A DNA stretch of 64,000 nt from Martelella endophytica (GTDB lineage Bacteria > Pseudomonadota > Alphaproteobacteria > Rhizobiales > Rhizobiaceae), in assembly GCF_000960975.1 (NCBI RefSeq), contig NZ_CP010803.1:186001-250000 (forward strand), written 5' to 3'. Below are positions 52,655-63,361 of the stretch, one piece after another. Both the position numbers and the translations under genes were made by a program. The notes under the pieces were generated by a model. That model did not search any database. It was not told the origin of the DNA and saw nothing but the letters and a program-made list of their open reading frames with translations. Position 1 is the first letter of the stretch. Every line of letters starts with the position of its first letter.

Positions 52655-53789
52655 GCGCAGACAAGGCTTCGCGCCGCTCAGGCGTTTCTGGGCGATGACG
52701 ATCAAGGAATTCATCCAGATGACCCGTGATCGGCTGACCATGGGCATGATGATCATGCTGCCGATCATGCAGCTCCTGCTGTTCGGATTCGCCATCAACA
52801 CCACGCCGCACCATCTGCCGACCGCGGTGATGATGGGCGAGAGCACCGATGCCTCGCGCGCCATTCTGGCCGCGCTGCAGAATACCGACTTCTTCGATAT
52901 CAATGGCGTCGCGACAACGCCCGATGCGATGGACCGGATGCTGGAATCCGGCGAGGTGCTGTTCGTGGTGGAAATCCCGCCGAATTTCGAGCGTGACCTG
53001 CGTCGCGGTCTGTCGCCCTCGCTGCTGGTCGCTGCGGACGCCACCGACCCCGTGGCCTCGTCATCCGCGCTCGGCGCGCTTTCCGGCATCATCAACACCT
53101 CGCTTGCGGGCCTCCGGCACATCCGCATCGAGGCGGCGCAGGACCCGCCCTACACCATCATCCAGCACCGCCGCTACAATCCCGCCGGCAAATCGACGCT
53201 CAACATCGTTCCCGGCCTGCTCGGCACCATCCTGACGATGACGCTCCTGATCTTCACCGCGCTCGCCGTCACCCGCGAGATCGAACGCGGAACGATGGAA
53301 AACCTGCTCGCCATGCCGATCCGGCCGATCGAGATCATGATGGGCAAGATCATGCCCTATGTCTTCGTCGGCACCTTTCAGGCTGCACTCATCATATTCT
53401 CGGGCCTGTTCGTCTTCGACGTCCCGATCCTCGGCGATCCGTGGTCGCTGGCGCTCCTGACCCTGCTCTTCGTCGTCACCAACCTCTCGATCGGCTACAC
53501 CTTTTCGACGATCGCCAAAAACCAGCTTCAGGCCGTGCAGATGTCGATGATGTTCTTCCTGCCGAGCATTCTGCTCTCCGGCTTCATGTTCCCCTTCGAT
53601 GGCATGCCGAAATGGGCTCAATATATCGGCGAATGCCTGCCGCTCACCCATTATCTGCGCATCGTGCGCGCCATCATGCTGAAGGGCGCCGACATCACCG
53701 TGCTCGGCTTCGACAGCGCCATGCTCGCCGCCATCGCCCTCGTCGCCATCACCATCGCAGTGACGCGCTTCCACACGACGCTGGACTGA
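52644..53789 (+). CDS. ABC-2 type permease of efflux pump
   Basis: 381 residues from ATG 52644, with AAGGA 8 nt upstream; the earlier frame is a shadow of the ATPase gene. One N-terminal membrane segment, a periplasmic domain (residues about 50-175) and five C-terminal segments. ABC-2 motifs [35 protein letters not shown] and [41 protein letters not shown]. Only one permease is encoded (E. coli has YbhS and YbhR), so a homodimer is expected. Substrate unknown. Confidence 0.94.
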   Translation: MTAERRQGFAPLRRFWAMTIKEFIQMTRDRLTMGMMIMLPIMQLLLFGFAINTTPHHLPTAVMMGESTDASRAILAALQNTDFFDINGVATTPDAMDRMLESGEVLFVVEIPPNFERDLRRGLSPSLLVAADATDPVASSSALGALSGIINTSLAGLRHIRIEAAQDPPYTIIQHRRYNPAGKSTLNIVPGLLGTILTMTLLIFTALAVTREIERGTMENLLAMPIRPIEIMMGKIMPYVFVGTFQAALIIFSGLFVFDVPILGDPWSLALLTLLFVVTNLSIGYTFSTIAKNQLQAVQMSMMFFLPSILLSGFMFPFDGMPKWAQYIGECLPLTHYLRIVRAIMLKGADITVLGFDSAMLAAIALVAITIAVTRFHTTLD

Positions 53790-53795
53790 AAAACG

Positions 53796-53825
53796 GCCCG
53801 CCGCCAAATTTCGCGCAAGGCGGGC
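53796..53825 (+). terminator. Possible terminator after the efflux operon
   Basis: GCCCGCC and GGCGGGC pair across a 16-nt loop, 7 nt after the permease stop. No good T-run follows. The rest of 53790-53937 holds an AAGGA ribosome site for the next gene. Confidence 0.45.
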
Positions 53826-53937
53826 AATCGGCCTTGCTTTATCGCCGTGCTTTGCTCACACTCGCCTGAAAGAACAGGGGAATACTGAAGGGCGGGGGCT
53901 GTTCCAGTCGTGCGTCCTGATGCCGATAAGGACGCAT

Positions 53938-56900
53938 ATGTCAATCAAAGCAGCGATTTACCATCTCACGCACTATAAGTATGACAATCCCGTCAATCTC
54001 GGTCCGCAGATCATCCGGCTGAAGCCGGCGGCCCACTCCAAGACCAAGGTTCTCAGCCACTCGCTGAAGGTCACGCCGGAAAACCACTTCGTCAATCTGC
54101 AGCAGGACCCTTACGGCAACTACCAGGCCCGCTTCGTTTTTCCCGAGCCGGTCACCGAATTCAAGATCGAGGTCGACCTCGTCGCCGACATGACGGTCTA
54201 CAATCCGTTCGATTTCTTCGTCGAGGAACAGGCGACGAAGTACCCGTTCGACTATGACGAGGCGATCCGCGAAGATCTCTCCATCTACATGACGCCCGAG
54301 CCGACGGGACCGCGGCTGAAGGCGTTCATGGAGAAGCTCGACCTCACCCCCGGTCAGGGCACTGTCGACATGATCGTCGGCATCAACGCCAGCCTGCAGC
54401 ATGACGTCAACTACATCATCCGCATGGAACCCGGCGTGCAGACGCCGGAAGAAACGCTGGAGAAGAAATCCGGCTCCTGCCGCGACAGCGCCTGGCTGCT
54501 GGTGCAGGTTCTGCGCAACATGGGTCTCGCCGCCCGCTTCGTCTCCGGCTACCTGATCCAGCTCGAGCCGGACCTGAAGGCTCTCGACGGTCCGTCCGGC
54601 ACCGACCACGATTTCACCGACCTTCATGCCTGGGCCGAAGTCTATCTTCCGGGCGCCGGCTGGATCGGTCTCGACGCCACCTCCGGCCTTCTGACGGGCG
54701 AAAGCCACATTCCGCTTGCCGCGACCCCGCACTACAGGAACGCCGCACCGATTTCCGGCGGCTATTTCGGCAAGGCCGAGACCTCGTTCGATTTCGACAT
54801 GACGATCTCACGCGTCGCCGAACATCCCCGCATCACCAAGCCGTTCTCGGATGAAAGCTGGGATGCGCTGAACGCGCTTGGCGAAAAGGTCGACGCCATG
54901 CTCGAAGAGACCGACATGCGGCTGACCATGGGTGGCGAGCCGACATTCGTGTCGATCGACGATTTCGAGGCCGACGAATGGAACACCGGCGCCGTCGGCC
55001 CGACCAAGCGCGGACTTGCCGACGACCTGATCCGGCGCCTGCGCGAACGCTTCGCACCCGGCGGCTTCCTGCACTACGGCCAGGGCAAATGGTATCCCGG
55101 CGAAAGCCTGCCGCGCTGGACGTTTTCGCTCTACTGGCGCAAGGACGGCCTGCCGATCTGGAACAATCAGAGCCTGATCGCCAACGAAAAGCGCGATACC
55201 GCCGTTGACGAGAACGATGCCGGGCGGCTGCTATCCGCAATTGCCAACGAACTCGACATCGACCCCGAACTGGTGACGCCAGCGTTTGAAGACCCGGCCG
55301 AATGGATGATCCGCGAGGGCAACCTGCCGGAGAATGTCGATCCGTCGAATTCCAAGCTGAAGAACGCGGAGGACCGTGCCCGCATCTCGAAAGTCTTCGA
55401 GCGCGGCCTGACGCGGCCGACCGGCTATGTGCTGCCGGTGCAGGCATGGCAGGGCCGTGCGTCGGGCCTGCGCTGGGTTTCGGAGAAATGGACGACCCGG
55501 CGCGGTCGCATCTACCTGATCCCCGGCGACAGCCCGGTCGGCTTCCGCCTGCCCCTCGATTCACTCGCCTGGATCCCGCAGGCGCAATACCCGTTCATCA
55601 ACCCGCTCGACCCCTCGGTGAGGCGCGAGCCGCTGCCCGATTATCGCGAGGACGAGGGCCGGCCGCTGCCGCGCGCAAGCTTCACCCCGTTCGAGGACAG
55701 TCCGCAACCGGCCGTCCCCTCTTCCACAGGTGCGTCGATCGGCGGCCATGTGCGCACCGCCCTCTCCATCGAACCGCGCGATGGCCGGCTCTGCATCTTC
55801 ATGCCGCCGACGGTGACGCTGGAGGAATATCTGGACCTGATCGCCTCGGCCGAGCGCGCTGCCGAAAAACTCGGTCTGCCGGTCCATATCGAGGGCTATC
55901 CGCCGCCGCATGACGAGCGCATCAACGTTATCCGCGTCGCGCCCGATCCGGGCGTCATCGAGGTCAACGTTCATCCGGCAGCGAACTGGAAGGAATGCGT
56001 GGAGACCACGACGGCGCTCTACGAGGAGGCACGCCAGTCGCGCCTCGGCGCCGACAAGTTCATGATCGACGGCCGCCACACCGGCACCGGCGGCGGCAAC
56101 CACGTGGTTGTCGGCGGCGCCAATCCCGGCGACAGTCCGTTCCTGCGCCGGCCGGACCTTTTGAAGAGCGTGGTCCTGCACTGGCAGCGCCACCCCTCGC
56201 TCTCCTATCTGTTCTCGAGCCTGTTCATCGGCCCTACGAGCCAGGCGCCGCGCATCGACGAGGCGCGCCACGACACGCTCTACGAACTCGAAATCGCGAT
56301 GGCGCAGATCCCGCATCCGCAGTCCGGCTATCTGCCGCCGCTGCCGTGGCTGGTCGACCGACTGTTCCGCAATCTCCTGATCGACGTTACCGGCAACACC
56401 CACCGGGCCGAGATCTGCATCGACAAGATGTTCTCGCCCGACGGCCCAACCGGGCGGCTCGGCCTCGTAGAGTTCCGCGGCTTCGAAATGCCGCCGAATG
56501 CGCGCATGAACCTTGCCCAACAGCTTCTGGTTCGGGCCCTCCTCGCCCGCTTCTGGAAGAACCCGCTGGAAGGCAAGTTCGTGCGCTGGGGCACGGCGCT
56601 TGCCGATCGCTTCATGCTTCCGCATTTCATCTGGCAGGATTTCATGGACGTGCTGCAGGACCTGAAGCAAAACGGGCTGGAACTCCGCCCCGAATGGTTC
56701 GAAGCGCAGTTGCAGTTCCGCTTCCCGTTCTTCGGCGAGGTCGATTATGCCGGCAACCGGCTGGAGCTTCGCCAGGCACTGGAGCCCTGGCATGTGATGG
56801 GCGAACAGGGCGCGCCGGGCGGCACGGTGCGCTACGTCGATTCCTCGGTGGAACGCCTGCAGGTGCGCCTCGAAACGCAGGCGCCGGAACGCTTCATCGT

Positions 56901-57270
56901 CACCTGCAACGGCCGCAAGGTGCCGCTGAAGCCAACCGGCGAGAATGGCGTTTCGGTCGCAGGCGTCCGCTTCAAGGCCTGGCAGCCGGCCTCCGGCCTG
57001 CACCCCGTCCTGCCGGTCAACTCGCCGTTGACGTTTGACATTTACGACACATGGTCGGCAAGATCGGTGGGCGGTTGCCGATATCATGTTGCGCATCCGG
57101 GCGGGCGCAATTATGAGACCTTCCCGGTCAACAGCAATGAGGCCGAGGCACGGCGACTGGCGCGCTTCGAGGCGGCCGGGCACACCGTTGGCGGATACAC
57201 CGTCTACAACGAAGGCCCGCAGGCGGAATTTCCGCTGACCCTCGACCTCAGACGCCCCGCCGGGCTCTGA
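53938..57270 (+). CDS. Transglutaminase-like / DUF2126 putative amidoligase fusion protein
   Basis: 1110 residues from ATG 53938, preceded by AAGGA. Residues about 1-100 are the bacterial transglutaminase N-terminal domain ([20 protein letters not shown]). Residues about 155-260 are the papain-like core with triad C181 ([10 protein letters not shown]), H230 (DLHAWAEV) and D246 (GLDATSG). Residues about 290-1110 are DUF2126, which Pfam lists as a putative amidoligase of glutamine-synthetase fold ([57 protein letters not shown]-like [15 protein letters not shown]). No signal peptide, so cytoplasmic. Followed by an ATP-grasp/alpha-E gene and a second transglutaminase. Confidence 0.93.
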   Translation: MSIKAAIYHLTHYKYDNPVNLGPQIIRLKPAAHSKTKVLSHSLKVTPENHFVNLQQDPYGNYQARFVFPEPVTEFKIEVDLVADMTVYNPFDFFVEEQATKYPFDYDEAIREDLSIYMTPEPTGPRLKAFMEKLDLTPGQGTVDMIVGINASLQHDVNYIIRMEPGVQTPEETLEKKSGSCRDSAWLLVQVLRNMGLAARFVSGYLIQLEPDLKALDGPSGTDHDFTDLHAWAEVYLPGAGWIGLDATSGLLTGESHIPLAATPHYRNAAPISGGYFGKAETSFDFDMTISRVAEHPRITKPFSDESWDALNALGEKVDAMLEETDMRLTMGGEPTFVSIDDFEADEWNTGAVGPTKRGLADDLIRRLRERFAPGGFLHYGQGKWYPGESLPRWTFSLYWRKDGLPIWNNQSLIANEKRDTAVDENDAGRLLSAIANELDIDPELVTPAFEDPAEWMIREGNLPENVDPSNSKLKNAEDRARISKVFERGLTRPTGYVLPVQAWQGRASGLRWVSEKWTTRRGRIYLIPGDSPVGFRLPLDSLAWIPQAQYPFINPLDPSVRREPLPDYREDEGRPLPRASFTPFEDSPQPAVPSSTGASIGGHVRTALSIEPRDGRLCIFMPPTVTLEEYLDLIASAERAAEKLGLPVHIEGYPPPHDERINVIRVAPDPGVIEVNVHPAANWKECVETTTALYEEARQSRLGADKFMIDGRHTGTGGGNHVVVGGANPGDSPFLRRPDLLKSVVLHWQRHPSLSYLFSSLFIGPTSQAPRIDEARHDTLYELEIAMAQIPHPQSGYLPPLPWLVDRLFRNLLIDVTGNTHRAEICIDKMFSPDGPTGRLGLVEFRGFEMPPNARMNLAQQLLVRALLARFWKNPLEGKFVRWGTALADRFMLPHFIWQDFMDVLQDLKQNGLELRPEWFEAQLQFRFPFFGEVDYAGNRLELRQALEPWHVMGEQGAPGGTVRYVDSSVERLQVRLETQAPERFIVTCNGRKVPLKPTGENGVSVAGVRFKAWQPASGLHPVLPVNSPLTFDIYDTWSARSVGGCRYHVAHPGGRNYETFPVNSNEAEARRLARFEAAGHTVGGYTVYNEGPQAEFPLTLDLRRPAGL

Positions 57271-57297
57271 ATTTCGGCCAATCGGCCGGGGACTAAT

Positions 57298-57329
57298 CAT
57301 GTCCGCGCTTTTCTTGAAGCGCGGACATG
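57298..57329 (+). promoter_or_regulatory. Strong hairpin between the amidoligase and ATP-grasp genes
   Basis: Perfect 13-bp stem CATGTCCGCGCTT / AAGCGCGGACATG with a 6-nt loop (TTCTTG), in the 91-bp gap. No T-run follows, so termination is uncertain; it could hold back expression of the downstream genes or protect the upstream mRNA. Confidence 0.7.
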
Positions 57330-57361
57330 CCTCATAATGCGACCAGCAGGAACCAGACCAG

Positions 57362-59797
57362 ATGGCAGAAGCGAAGGCGGAGGCTTCCGCCGGCAGAGAG
57401 AGGGCGGAAGAAGCACGGGTCATTGAAACGGCCCTTGCCATGCGCACCGGGGATTACAAGCCCCTTCCCGGCGTTCCTGACGAGATGGTCGACGCCGATG
57501 GTAACGTGCGCCCTGTCTGGAAGGCCTTTCTCAATGCTGCATCCGGCCTGAAGGCGGCCGATCTTGCCGAACGCTTCGCCCGCGCCGACCGCTACCTGCG
57601 CGATGCCGGTGTTTTCTACCGGGCCTATGATGGGCAGGACGATGCCCGCGCATGGCCCTTTTCACACATCCCCGTCATCATCGACGACAAGGAATGGCAG
57701 GGCCTCGCCGAGGGGCTCAAGCAGCGGGCGGACCTGCTCGAAGCGATGATGGCCGATTTCTACGGCGAGAACCGGCTCGTCGCCGAAGGCTTCATCCCGC
57801 CCGCCCTCGTCGCCTCCAACAGCGAATTCCTGCGTCCGCTGGTCGGCGTCACACCACCCGGCGGCCATTTCCTGCATTTCGTATCCTTCGAGGTCGGCCG
57901 CGGTCCGGACGGCAACTGGTGGGTGCTCGCCGATCGGGCCCAGGCGCCCTCGGGTGCCGGCTTCGCGCTCGAAAACCGCGTCGCCGCCTCGCGCGCCTTT
58001 TCCGGCATCTATGGCGAGATGCATGTGCGCCGTGTCGCCTCCTTCTTCGGCGCCTTCCGCGAGGCGCTGCAATCCGATGCGCTCGGCGGCGAGGGCCGGA
58101 TCGGCGTTCTGACCCCGGGCCCGGCGAACGAAACCTATTACGAACACGCCTATATCGCCCGCTATCTCGGTATTTCGCTGCTCGAGGGCGAGGACCTGAT
58201 GGTCGTCAACGACAAGGTCATGGTGCGCACCGTTGCCGGCCCGATGCCGGTGAGCGTGCTCTGGCGTCGCCTTGACGCAAGCTTCACCGACCCGCTTGAA
58301 CTCAATCCGAACTCGCGGATCGGCACGCCCGGCATCGTCTCGGCCATTCGCGCCGGCAATCTCACCATGGTCAATGCACTCGGCTCCGGCATCGTCGAGA
58401 CACGCGCTCTTCTTGCTTTCCTGCCGGCGGTCTCCCGCAGGCTGCTGAACGAGGACCTGAAAATCCCGTCGATCGCCACCTGGTGGTGCGGGCAGGAGGC
58501 GGAACGTCAGCACGTCGCCGCCAATCTCGACGAGATGCTGATCGGCCCGGCCTATTCGCGCATGCCGTTCTTCGATGATTCCGGCCAGTCGTTTACCGGC
58601 GAGAAGCTCGGCAAGCGTCGTCCGGGCGCGGTCGAACGCTGGCTCGAGCGGCGCGGGCCGTTCCTTGTCGGGCAGGAAGCGGTGAAGCTCTCGACGGCCC
58701 CCGCCTTCGTCGACGGCAAGCTTACCCCGCATCCCTTTTCGCTGCGCGTCTTCGCCGCCCGCACGCGCGATGGCTGGACCATCATGCCGGGCGGCTTTGC
58801 CCGCATCGGCTCATCGGACGATGTTGCCGCGATTGCGATGCAGCAGGGCGGTCGCGCCGCCGATGTCTGGGTCGTATCCGAAACGCCGGTCGGCAAGCCG
58901 ACGCTGCTGACGCGTGAAAGCCGGGTGCCGCGCAACAAGCCCGCCAACCTGCCGAGCCGGGCCGCCGACAACCTGTTCTGGCTCGGCCGCTATATCGAGC
59001 GCGCGGAAGGCAATCTGCGCATCCTGCGCGCCTGGCACAGCCGTTTCGCCGAATCCGACGACCGGTCGCAGATACTGCTCGCCCGTGTCGAGGCCTATCT
59101 CGACCAGATCGGCATCGACCTCACCGAGGCCGCCCTGCCCCAGAGCCTGCTGCAGGACATCGACAGCGCCGTCTATTCGGCCGGCAATATCCGCGACCGG
59201 TTCTCTCCCGATGGCTGGCTGGCGCTCAACGACCTTTCCAAGACCACGCGTCGTTTCGTCGACGTGGTCAAACCGGGTGATGACGCCGCCCACGCGATCA
59301 CCGTTCTGCTGCGCAAGCTCGCGGGCTTTGCAGGTCTGGTGCACGAAAACATGTACAGATCGACGGGCTGGCGGTTCCTTTCCATCGGCCGCTATCTCGA
59401 ACGCGGCCTGCACATGACGCGACTTCTCGGCGAGCTTTCCGGCGAGGATGCGCCCGACGGCGCCTTCGACATCCTGCTCGAGATCGCCGACAACGTCATG
59501 ACCCACCGCCGGCACTACAACGTCAACACCGACCGGCTGACGATCACCGACCTTCTGGCGCTCGATCCGCAGAACCCGCGCTCGGTGCTGTTCCAACTCA
59601 ATGAGATGCTGGCGGAGGTGGAGAAGCTGCCGGACCGCGAGCGCCACGTGCTGATGTCGCCGCTCCACCGTGAGACGATGCGGGTGCAGGCGGGACTTGC
59701 GGTTATGACGGCGAACTCGATCTCGACCGATTTCTATGTGACGCTCGAGCGCGACTTCGAAGCGCTGTCCGACTGTCTTGCGCAAAGCTATCTGTGA
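57362..59797 (+). CDS. Circularly permuted ATP-grasp / alpha-E domain protein
   Basis: 811 residues. Residues about 75-490 match the circularly permuted type-2 ATP-grasp module (FYRAYDGQDDARAWPFSHIPVIIDDKEWQGLAEGLKQRADLLEAMMADFYGE, LTPGPANETYYEHAYIARYLGISLLEGEDLMV, PGGFARIG). Residues about 525-811 are the alpha-helical alpha-E domain (NLPSRAADNLFWLGRYIERAEGNLRILRA, SIGRYLERGLHMTRLLGEL, HRRHYNVNTDRLTITDLLALDPQNPRSVLFQL). The family is predicted to ligate peptide bonds using ATP; the product is unknown. The two modules are separate genes in some bacteria and fused here. Confidence 0.93.
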   Translation: MAEAKAEASAGRERAEEARVIETALAMRTGDYKPLPGVPDEMVDADGNVRPVWKAFLNAASGLKAADLAERFARADRYLRDAGVFYRAYDGQDDARAWPFSHIPVIIDDKEWQGLAEGLKQRADLLEAMMADFYGENRLVAEGFIPPALVASNSEFLRPLVGVTPPGGHFLHFVSFEVGRGPDGNWWVLADRAQAPSGAGFALENRVAASRAFSGIYGEMHVRRVASFFGAFREALQSDALGGEGRIGVLTPGPANETYYEHAYIARYLGISLLEGEDLMVVNDKVMVRTVAGPMPVSVLWRRLDASFTDPLELNPNSRIGTPGIVSAIRAGNLTMVNALGSGIVETRALLAFLPAVSRRLLNEDLKIPSIATWWCGQEAERQHVAANLDEMLIGPAYSRMPFFDDSGQSFTGEKLGKRRPGAVERWLERRGPFLVGQEAVKLSTAPAFVDGKLTPHPFSLRVFAARTRDGWTIMPGGFARIGSSDDVAAIAMQQGGRAADVWVVSETPVGKPTLLTRESRVPRNKPANLPSRAADNLFWLGRYIERAEGNLRILRAWHSRFAESDDRSQILLARVEAYLDQIGIDLTEAALPQSLLQDIDSAVYSAGNIRDRFSPDGWLALNDLSKTTRRFVDVVKPGDDAAHAITVLLRKLAGFAGLVHENMYRSTGWRFLSIGRYLERGLHMTRLLGELSGEDAPDGAFDILLEIADNVMTHRRHYNVNTDRLTITDLLALDPQNPRSVLFQLNEMLAEVEKLPDRERHVLMSPLHRETMRVQAGLAVMTANSISTDFYVTLERDFEALSDCLAQSYL

Positions 59798-59804
59798 GGG
59801 ACCG

Positions 59805-60680
59805 ATGCTCTACGATCTCTCCCTGAAGATGGAATACAACTACGACACGCCGGCCCAGCTTGCGCGCCATATCACCCGCGTCCTGCCGCTTGCCGCGAGC
59901 AGTCGCCAGCGGCTGATCGCCGGTCATGTGTCGTTCGATCCACGCCCCGACGAGCAACACGGCTTTACCGATTTCTTTGGCCACCCTGCCATCGCCACGC
60001 TGGTCAATCCGCCGCATCAGCGCTTTGCGATCATGATGAAGGCCAGGGTTCAGGTGGAGGCGCCGCACACCGCACTGGAATTCGCCCCCGAGCTCGAGCA
60101 GTTGCGCGCGGAATATGCCCGCGTGCTCGACGTCGGCCGCAACTCGCCGCACCATTTCCTCGGCCCGAGCCCGCGCATCGGGCTCGATCGAAAGATCGGC
60201 GCCTACGGCCATTCGGTGATCCGGGAGGGCATGAACGTCAACCAGATCGCGACGGCGATCTGCGCAAAGATCTTCACCGATTTCAGCTATGACGACGAGG
60301 CGACGACGGTCGACAGCACGCCCTCTGAAGCCTTTGCGCTGAAGCGCGGCGTGTGCCAGGATTTTGCCCATGTGATGATCTCAGCGCTCAGAATGGTCGG
60401 CATTCCGGCCGGCTATGTCAGCGGCTTCCTGCGCACCATCCCGCCCGCCGGCCAGCCGCGGCTGGAAGGTGCGGATGCGATGCATGCCTGGGTGCGAGTC
60501 TGGTGCGGCAACGCCATCGGCTGGGCGGAGTTCGATCCGACCAACAACATGCAGGCCGGCTCCGATCACATCGTCGTCGCCTATGGCCGCGATTACGGCG
60601 ATGTCGCCCCCGTCCTCGGCATGCTGAAGACCTATGGCGAACACCAGGCGACCCAGGCGGTCGACGTCGTCCCGGTCTGA
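59805..60680 (+). CDS. Transglutaminase-like cysteine peptidase
   Basis: 291 residues from ATG 59805, with GAGGG upstream, 7 nt after the previous stop. N-terminal transglutaminase beta domain (DLSLKMEYNYDTPAQLARHITRVLPL) and a papain-like core with C184 (KRGVCQDFAHVMISALRMVGIPAGYVSGFL), H227 (AMHAWVRVW) and D244 (AEFDPTNNM). Likely cleaves or forms isopeptide bonds. Together with the two genes upstream it forms a three-gene cluster often conserved in Proteobacteria. Confidence 0.94.
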   Translation: MLYDLSLKMEYNYDTPAQLARHITRVLPLAASSRQRLIAGHVSFDPRPDEQHGFTDFFGHPAIATLVNPPHQRFAIMMKARVQVEAPHTALEFAPELEQLRAEYARVLDVGRNSPHHFLGPSPRIGLDRKIGAYGHSVIREGMNVNQIATAICAKIFTDFSYDDEATTVDSTPSEAFALKRGVCQDFAHVMISALRMVGIPAGYVSGFLRTIPPAGQPRLEGADAMHAWVRVWCGNAIGWAEFDPTNNMQAGSDHIVVAYGRDYGDVAPVLGMLKTYGEHQATQAVDVVPV

Positions 60681-60767
60681 GCCGCCATTTTTCCGCCGGG
60701 TTGAAGGTATCAGGCTGCGAGCGCTCGTTGCGTGGCGAAGAATTTCGCGCGCCATTCGATCACTTTG

Positions 60768-60795
60768 TTGCAAGTGCGTCATATCAGTGCATAAA
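60768..60795 (+). promoter_or_regulatory. Weak promoter candidate for glgP
   Basis: TTGCAA (60768-60773), 16-nt spacer, CATAAA (60790-60795), 107 bp before the glgP start. Both boxes deviate from consensus. The gap 60681-60901 shows no gene. Confidence 0.3.
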
Positions 60796-60901
60796 CTAGC
60801 CTCCATAAGACGCACATGCCGGCCGTTCCGAAAGGAAAGGACCAAGTTTTAACCGCTCAACAGACGCCATCCTCCCAGCCCTTGATTGACGGAACCAACC
60901 C

Positions 60902-63361
60902 ATGAGCATAGTGACGAATCCCGATCTGCCTTTGCCGCCGCCGCGCTTCACCGATGCCGAACATCTGGCTTCGTCGATCATCGAGAAGCTGACCTATCAG
61001 GTTGGCAAGAACTCTATCGTCGCCCAGCCCCATGACTGGCTTCGTGCCATTATCCTGGCCATCCGCGACCGGATCATCGACAACTGGATGGAATCGACGA
61101 CGCGCACCTATGAGGCTGGCTCCAAACGCGTCTACTATCTGTCGCTGGAATTCCTCATCGGCCGGCTGCTCCGGGATTCGATCTCCAATCTGGAGCTCGT
61201 CGACCAGATCAACGAGGCCATGGGCAAGCTCGGCGTCGATCTTGCGGAAATCGCCCAGCTCGAGCCGGATGCGGCACTCGGCAATGGCGGCCTCGGCCGT
61301 CTGGCGGCCTGTTTCATGGAGAGTATGGCCACCGTCGACATTCCCGCCTACGGCTACGGCATCCGCTACGTCAACGGCCTGTTCCGTCAGGAAATCGCCG
61401 ACGGCTGGCAGGTGGAACTGCCGGAAAACTGGCTGGCCCATGGCAATCCCTGGGAATTCCATCGCCGCGAAAGCAGCTATGAGATCTATTTCGGCGGCAA
61501 GGTCGACATCATCGAGCAGCGCGGCGCCGAACCCAAATACGTCTGGAAGCCGGCCGAGCGGATGATGGCGGAAGCCTATGACACCCCTGTCGTCGGCTGG
61601 CGCGCCAACCGCGTCAACACGCTGAGGCTCTGGTCCGCCGAGCCGATCGACCCGATCCTCCTCGACAAGTTCAACGCCGGCGACCATATCGGTGCGCTGC
61701 AGGAAAGCACCAAGGCGGAAACGCTCACCCGCGTTCTCTACCCCGCCGATGCCAATCCGGCCGGCCAGGAACTGCGCCTCAGGCAGGAATATTTCTTCTC
61801 CTCCGCCTCGCTGCAGGACATCTTGCGCCGCCATATGCAGCAGTTCAACGACATCAAGCTGCTGCCGGAAAAGGTTGCGATCCACCTGAACGATACGCAT
61901 CCGGCCGTCTCCGTCATCGAGATGATGCGCCTTCTGATCGACATCTACGGTGTCGAATTCGACGAGGCCTGGGAACTGACGGTCGCGACCTTCGGCTACA
62001 CCAACCACACGCTGCTGCCGGAAGCGCTGGAAACCTGGCCGGTTCCGCTGTTCGAGCGGCTGTTCCCGCGCCACATGCAGCTGATCTATGCCGTCAATGC
62101 CAAGATCCTGCTGCACGCCCGCAAGGAGGCCGGCGCCAGCGACGAGGCGATCCGCCAGATCTCGCTGATCGACGAGGGCGGCGAACGGCGCGTGCGCATG
62201 GGCAATATCGCCTTCCTCGGCTCGCACTCGATCAACGGCGTCTCGGCGTTGCATACCGAGCTGATGAAGGACACGGTGTTCTACAATCTTCACCGCCTTC
62301 ATCCCGACCGCATCAACAACAAGACCAACGGCATTACGCCGCGCCGCTGGCTGAAGGAATGCAATCCGAAACTCACCGCGCTGATCCGTGAAACGATCGG
62401 CGATGACTTCCTCGACGATGCCGAGAAGCTGCAGGCGCTCAACGACGTCGCCGAGGATTCAAGCTTCCAGGAGCGTTTCGAGGCCGTCAAGCGCGAGAAC
62501 AAGGTCCGCCTTTCCAACCTCGTCGGCGAGCGGCTCGGAACCCGGATCGATCCGAACGCGATGTTCGACATCCAGATCAAGCGCATCCACGAATACAAGC
62601 GCCAACTCCTCAACATCATCGAGGCTGTCGCGCTCTACGACCAGATCCGCTCGCATCCGGAAATGGACTGGGTACCGCGCGTCAAATTCTTCGCCGGCAA
62701 GGCGGCGCCGAGCTATCACAACGCCAAGCTGATCATCAAGCTTGCCAATGACGTCGCCCGCGTGATCAACAACGACCCGTCGGTGCGCGGTCTTCTGAAG
62801 ATCATCTTCGTGCCGAACTACAATGTCTCGACCGCCGAGGTGATGATCCCGGCCGCCGACCTGTCGGAGCAGATTTCGACGGCCGGCATGGAGGCATCCG
62901 GCACCGGCAACATGAAGTTCGCGATCAACGGCGCGCTGACCATCGGCACGCTTGACGGCGCCAATGTCGAGATGCGCGACTGGGTCGGTGCGGAAAACAT
63001 CGTGATCTTCGGCCTGACCGCCGACGAGGTCGATGAAGCGCGTGCCAAGGGCCACAATCCGCGCGAGATCATCGAGGGTTCGAAGGAGCTGTCGCAGGCG
63101 CTCTCGGCGATCTCCTCCGGCGTGTTCTCGCATGACGATCCCGGCCGCTATACCGAGCTTGTCGGCGGGCTTTACGACCACGACTGGTTCATGGTCGCAG
63201 CCGACTTCGACGCCTATGCCGCCGCGCAACGTGAGGTGGATGCGATCTGGAACGATAAACCCGCCTGGAACGTTAAAGCCATTAGAAACACAGCCCGCAT
63301 GGGATGGTTCTCGTCCGACAGGGCCATCAGGGAGTACGCGCGGGATATCTGGAGAGTTTAA
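60902..63361 (+). CDS. glgP: Glycogen phosphorylase
   Basis: 819 residues, full family length. Releases glucose-1-phosphate from glycogen. The PLP lysine is K672 in ASGTGNMKFAINGALTIGTLDGANVEM. Other hallmarks are YYLSLEFLIGRLL, LEPDAALGNGGLGRLAACFMES, YGYGIRYVNGLF and TNGITPRRWL. Its stop is immediately followed by the glgB start (TAAATG), so the two are coupled. It begins a glycogen operon that continues past the window. Confidence 0.97.
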   Translation: MSIVTNPDLPLPPPRFTDAEHLASSIIEKLTYQVGKNSIVAQPHDWLRAIILAIRDRIIDNWMESTTRTYEAGSKRVYYLSLEFLIGRLLRDSISNLELVDQINEAMGKLGVDLAEIAQLEPDAALGNGGLGRLAACFMESMATVDIPAYGYGIRYVNGLFRQEIADGWQVELPENWLAHGNPWEFHRRESSYEIYFGGKVDIIEQRGAEPKYVWKPAERMMAEAYDTPVVGWRANRVNTLRLWSAEPIDPILLDKFNAGDHIGALQESTKAETLTRVLYPADANPAGQELRLRQEYFFSSASLQDILRRHMQQFNDIKLLPEKVAIHLNDTHPAVSVIEMMRLLIDIYGVEFDEAWELTVATFGYTNHTLLPEALETWPVPLFERLFPRHMQLIYAVNAKILLHARKEAGASDEAIRQISLIDEGGERRVRMGNIAFLGSHSINGVSALHTELMKDTVFYNLHRLHPDRINNKTNGITPRRWLKECNPKLTALIRETIGDDFLDDAEKLQALNDVAEDSSFQERFEAVKRENKVRLSNLVGERLGTRIDPNAMFDIQIKRIHEYKRQLLNIIEAVALYDQIRSHPEMDWVPRVKFFAGKAAPSYHNAKLIIKLANDVARVINNDPSVRGLLKIIFVPNYNVSTAEVMIPAADLSEQISTAGMEASGTGNMKFAINGALTIGTLDGANVEMRDWVGAENIVIFGLTADEVDEARAKGHNPREIIEGSKELSQALSAISSGVFSHDDPGRYTELVGGLYDHDWFMVAADFDAYAAAQREVDAIWNDKPAWNVKAIRNTARMGWFSSDRAIREYARDIWRV

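Noticed and set aside
55561..57447. 628-codon open frame on the minus strand opposite the DUF2126 gene
   Set aside because: No ribosome site or family features; typical GC-driven antisense frame.
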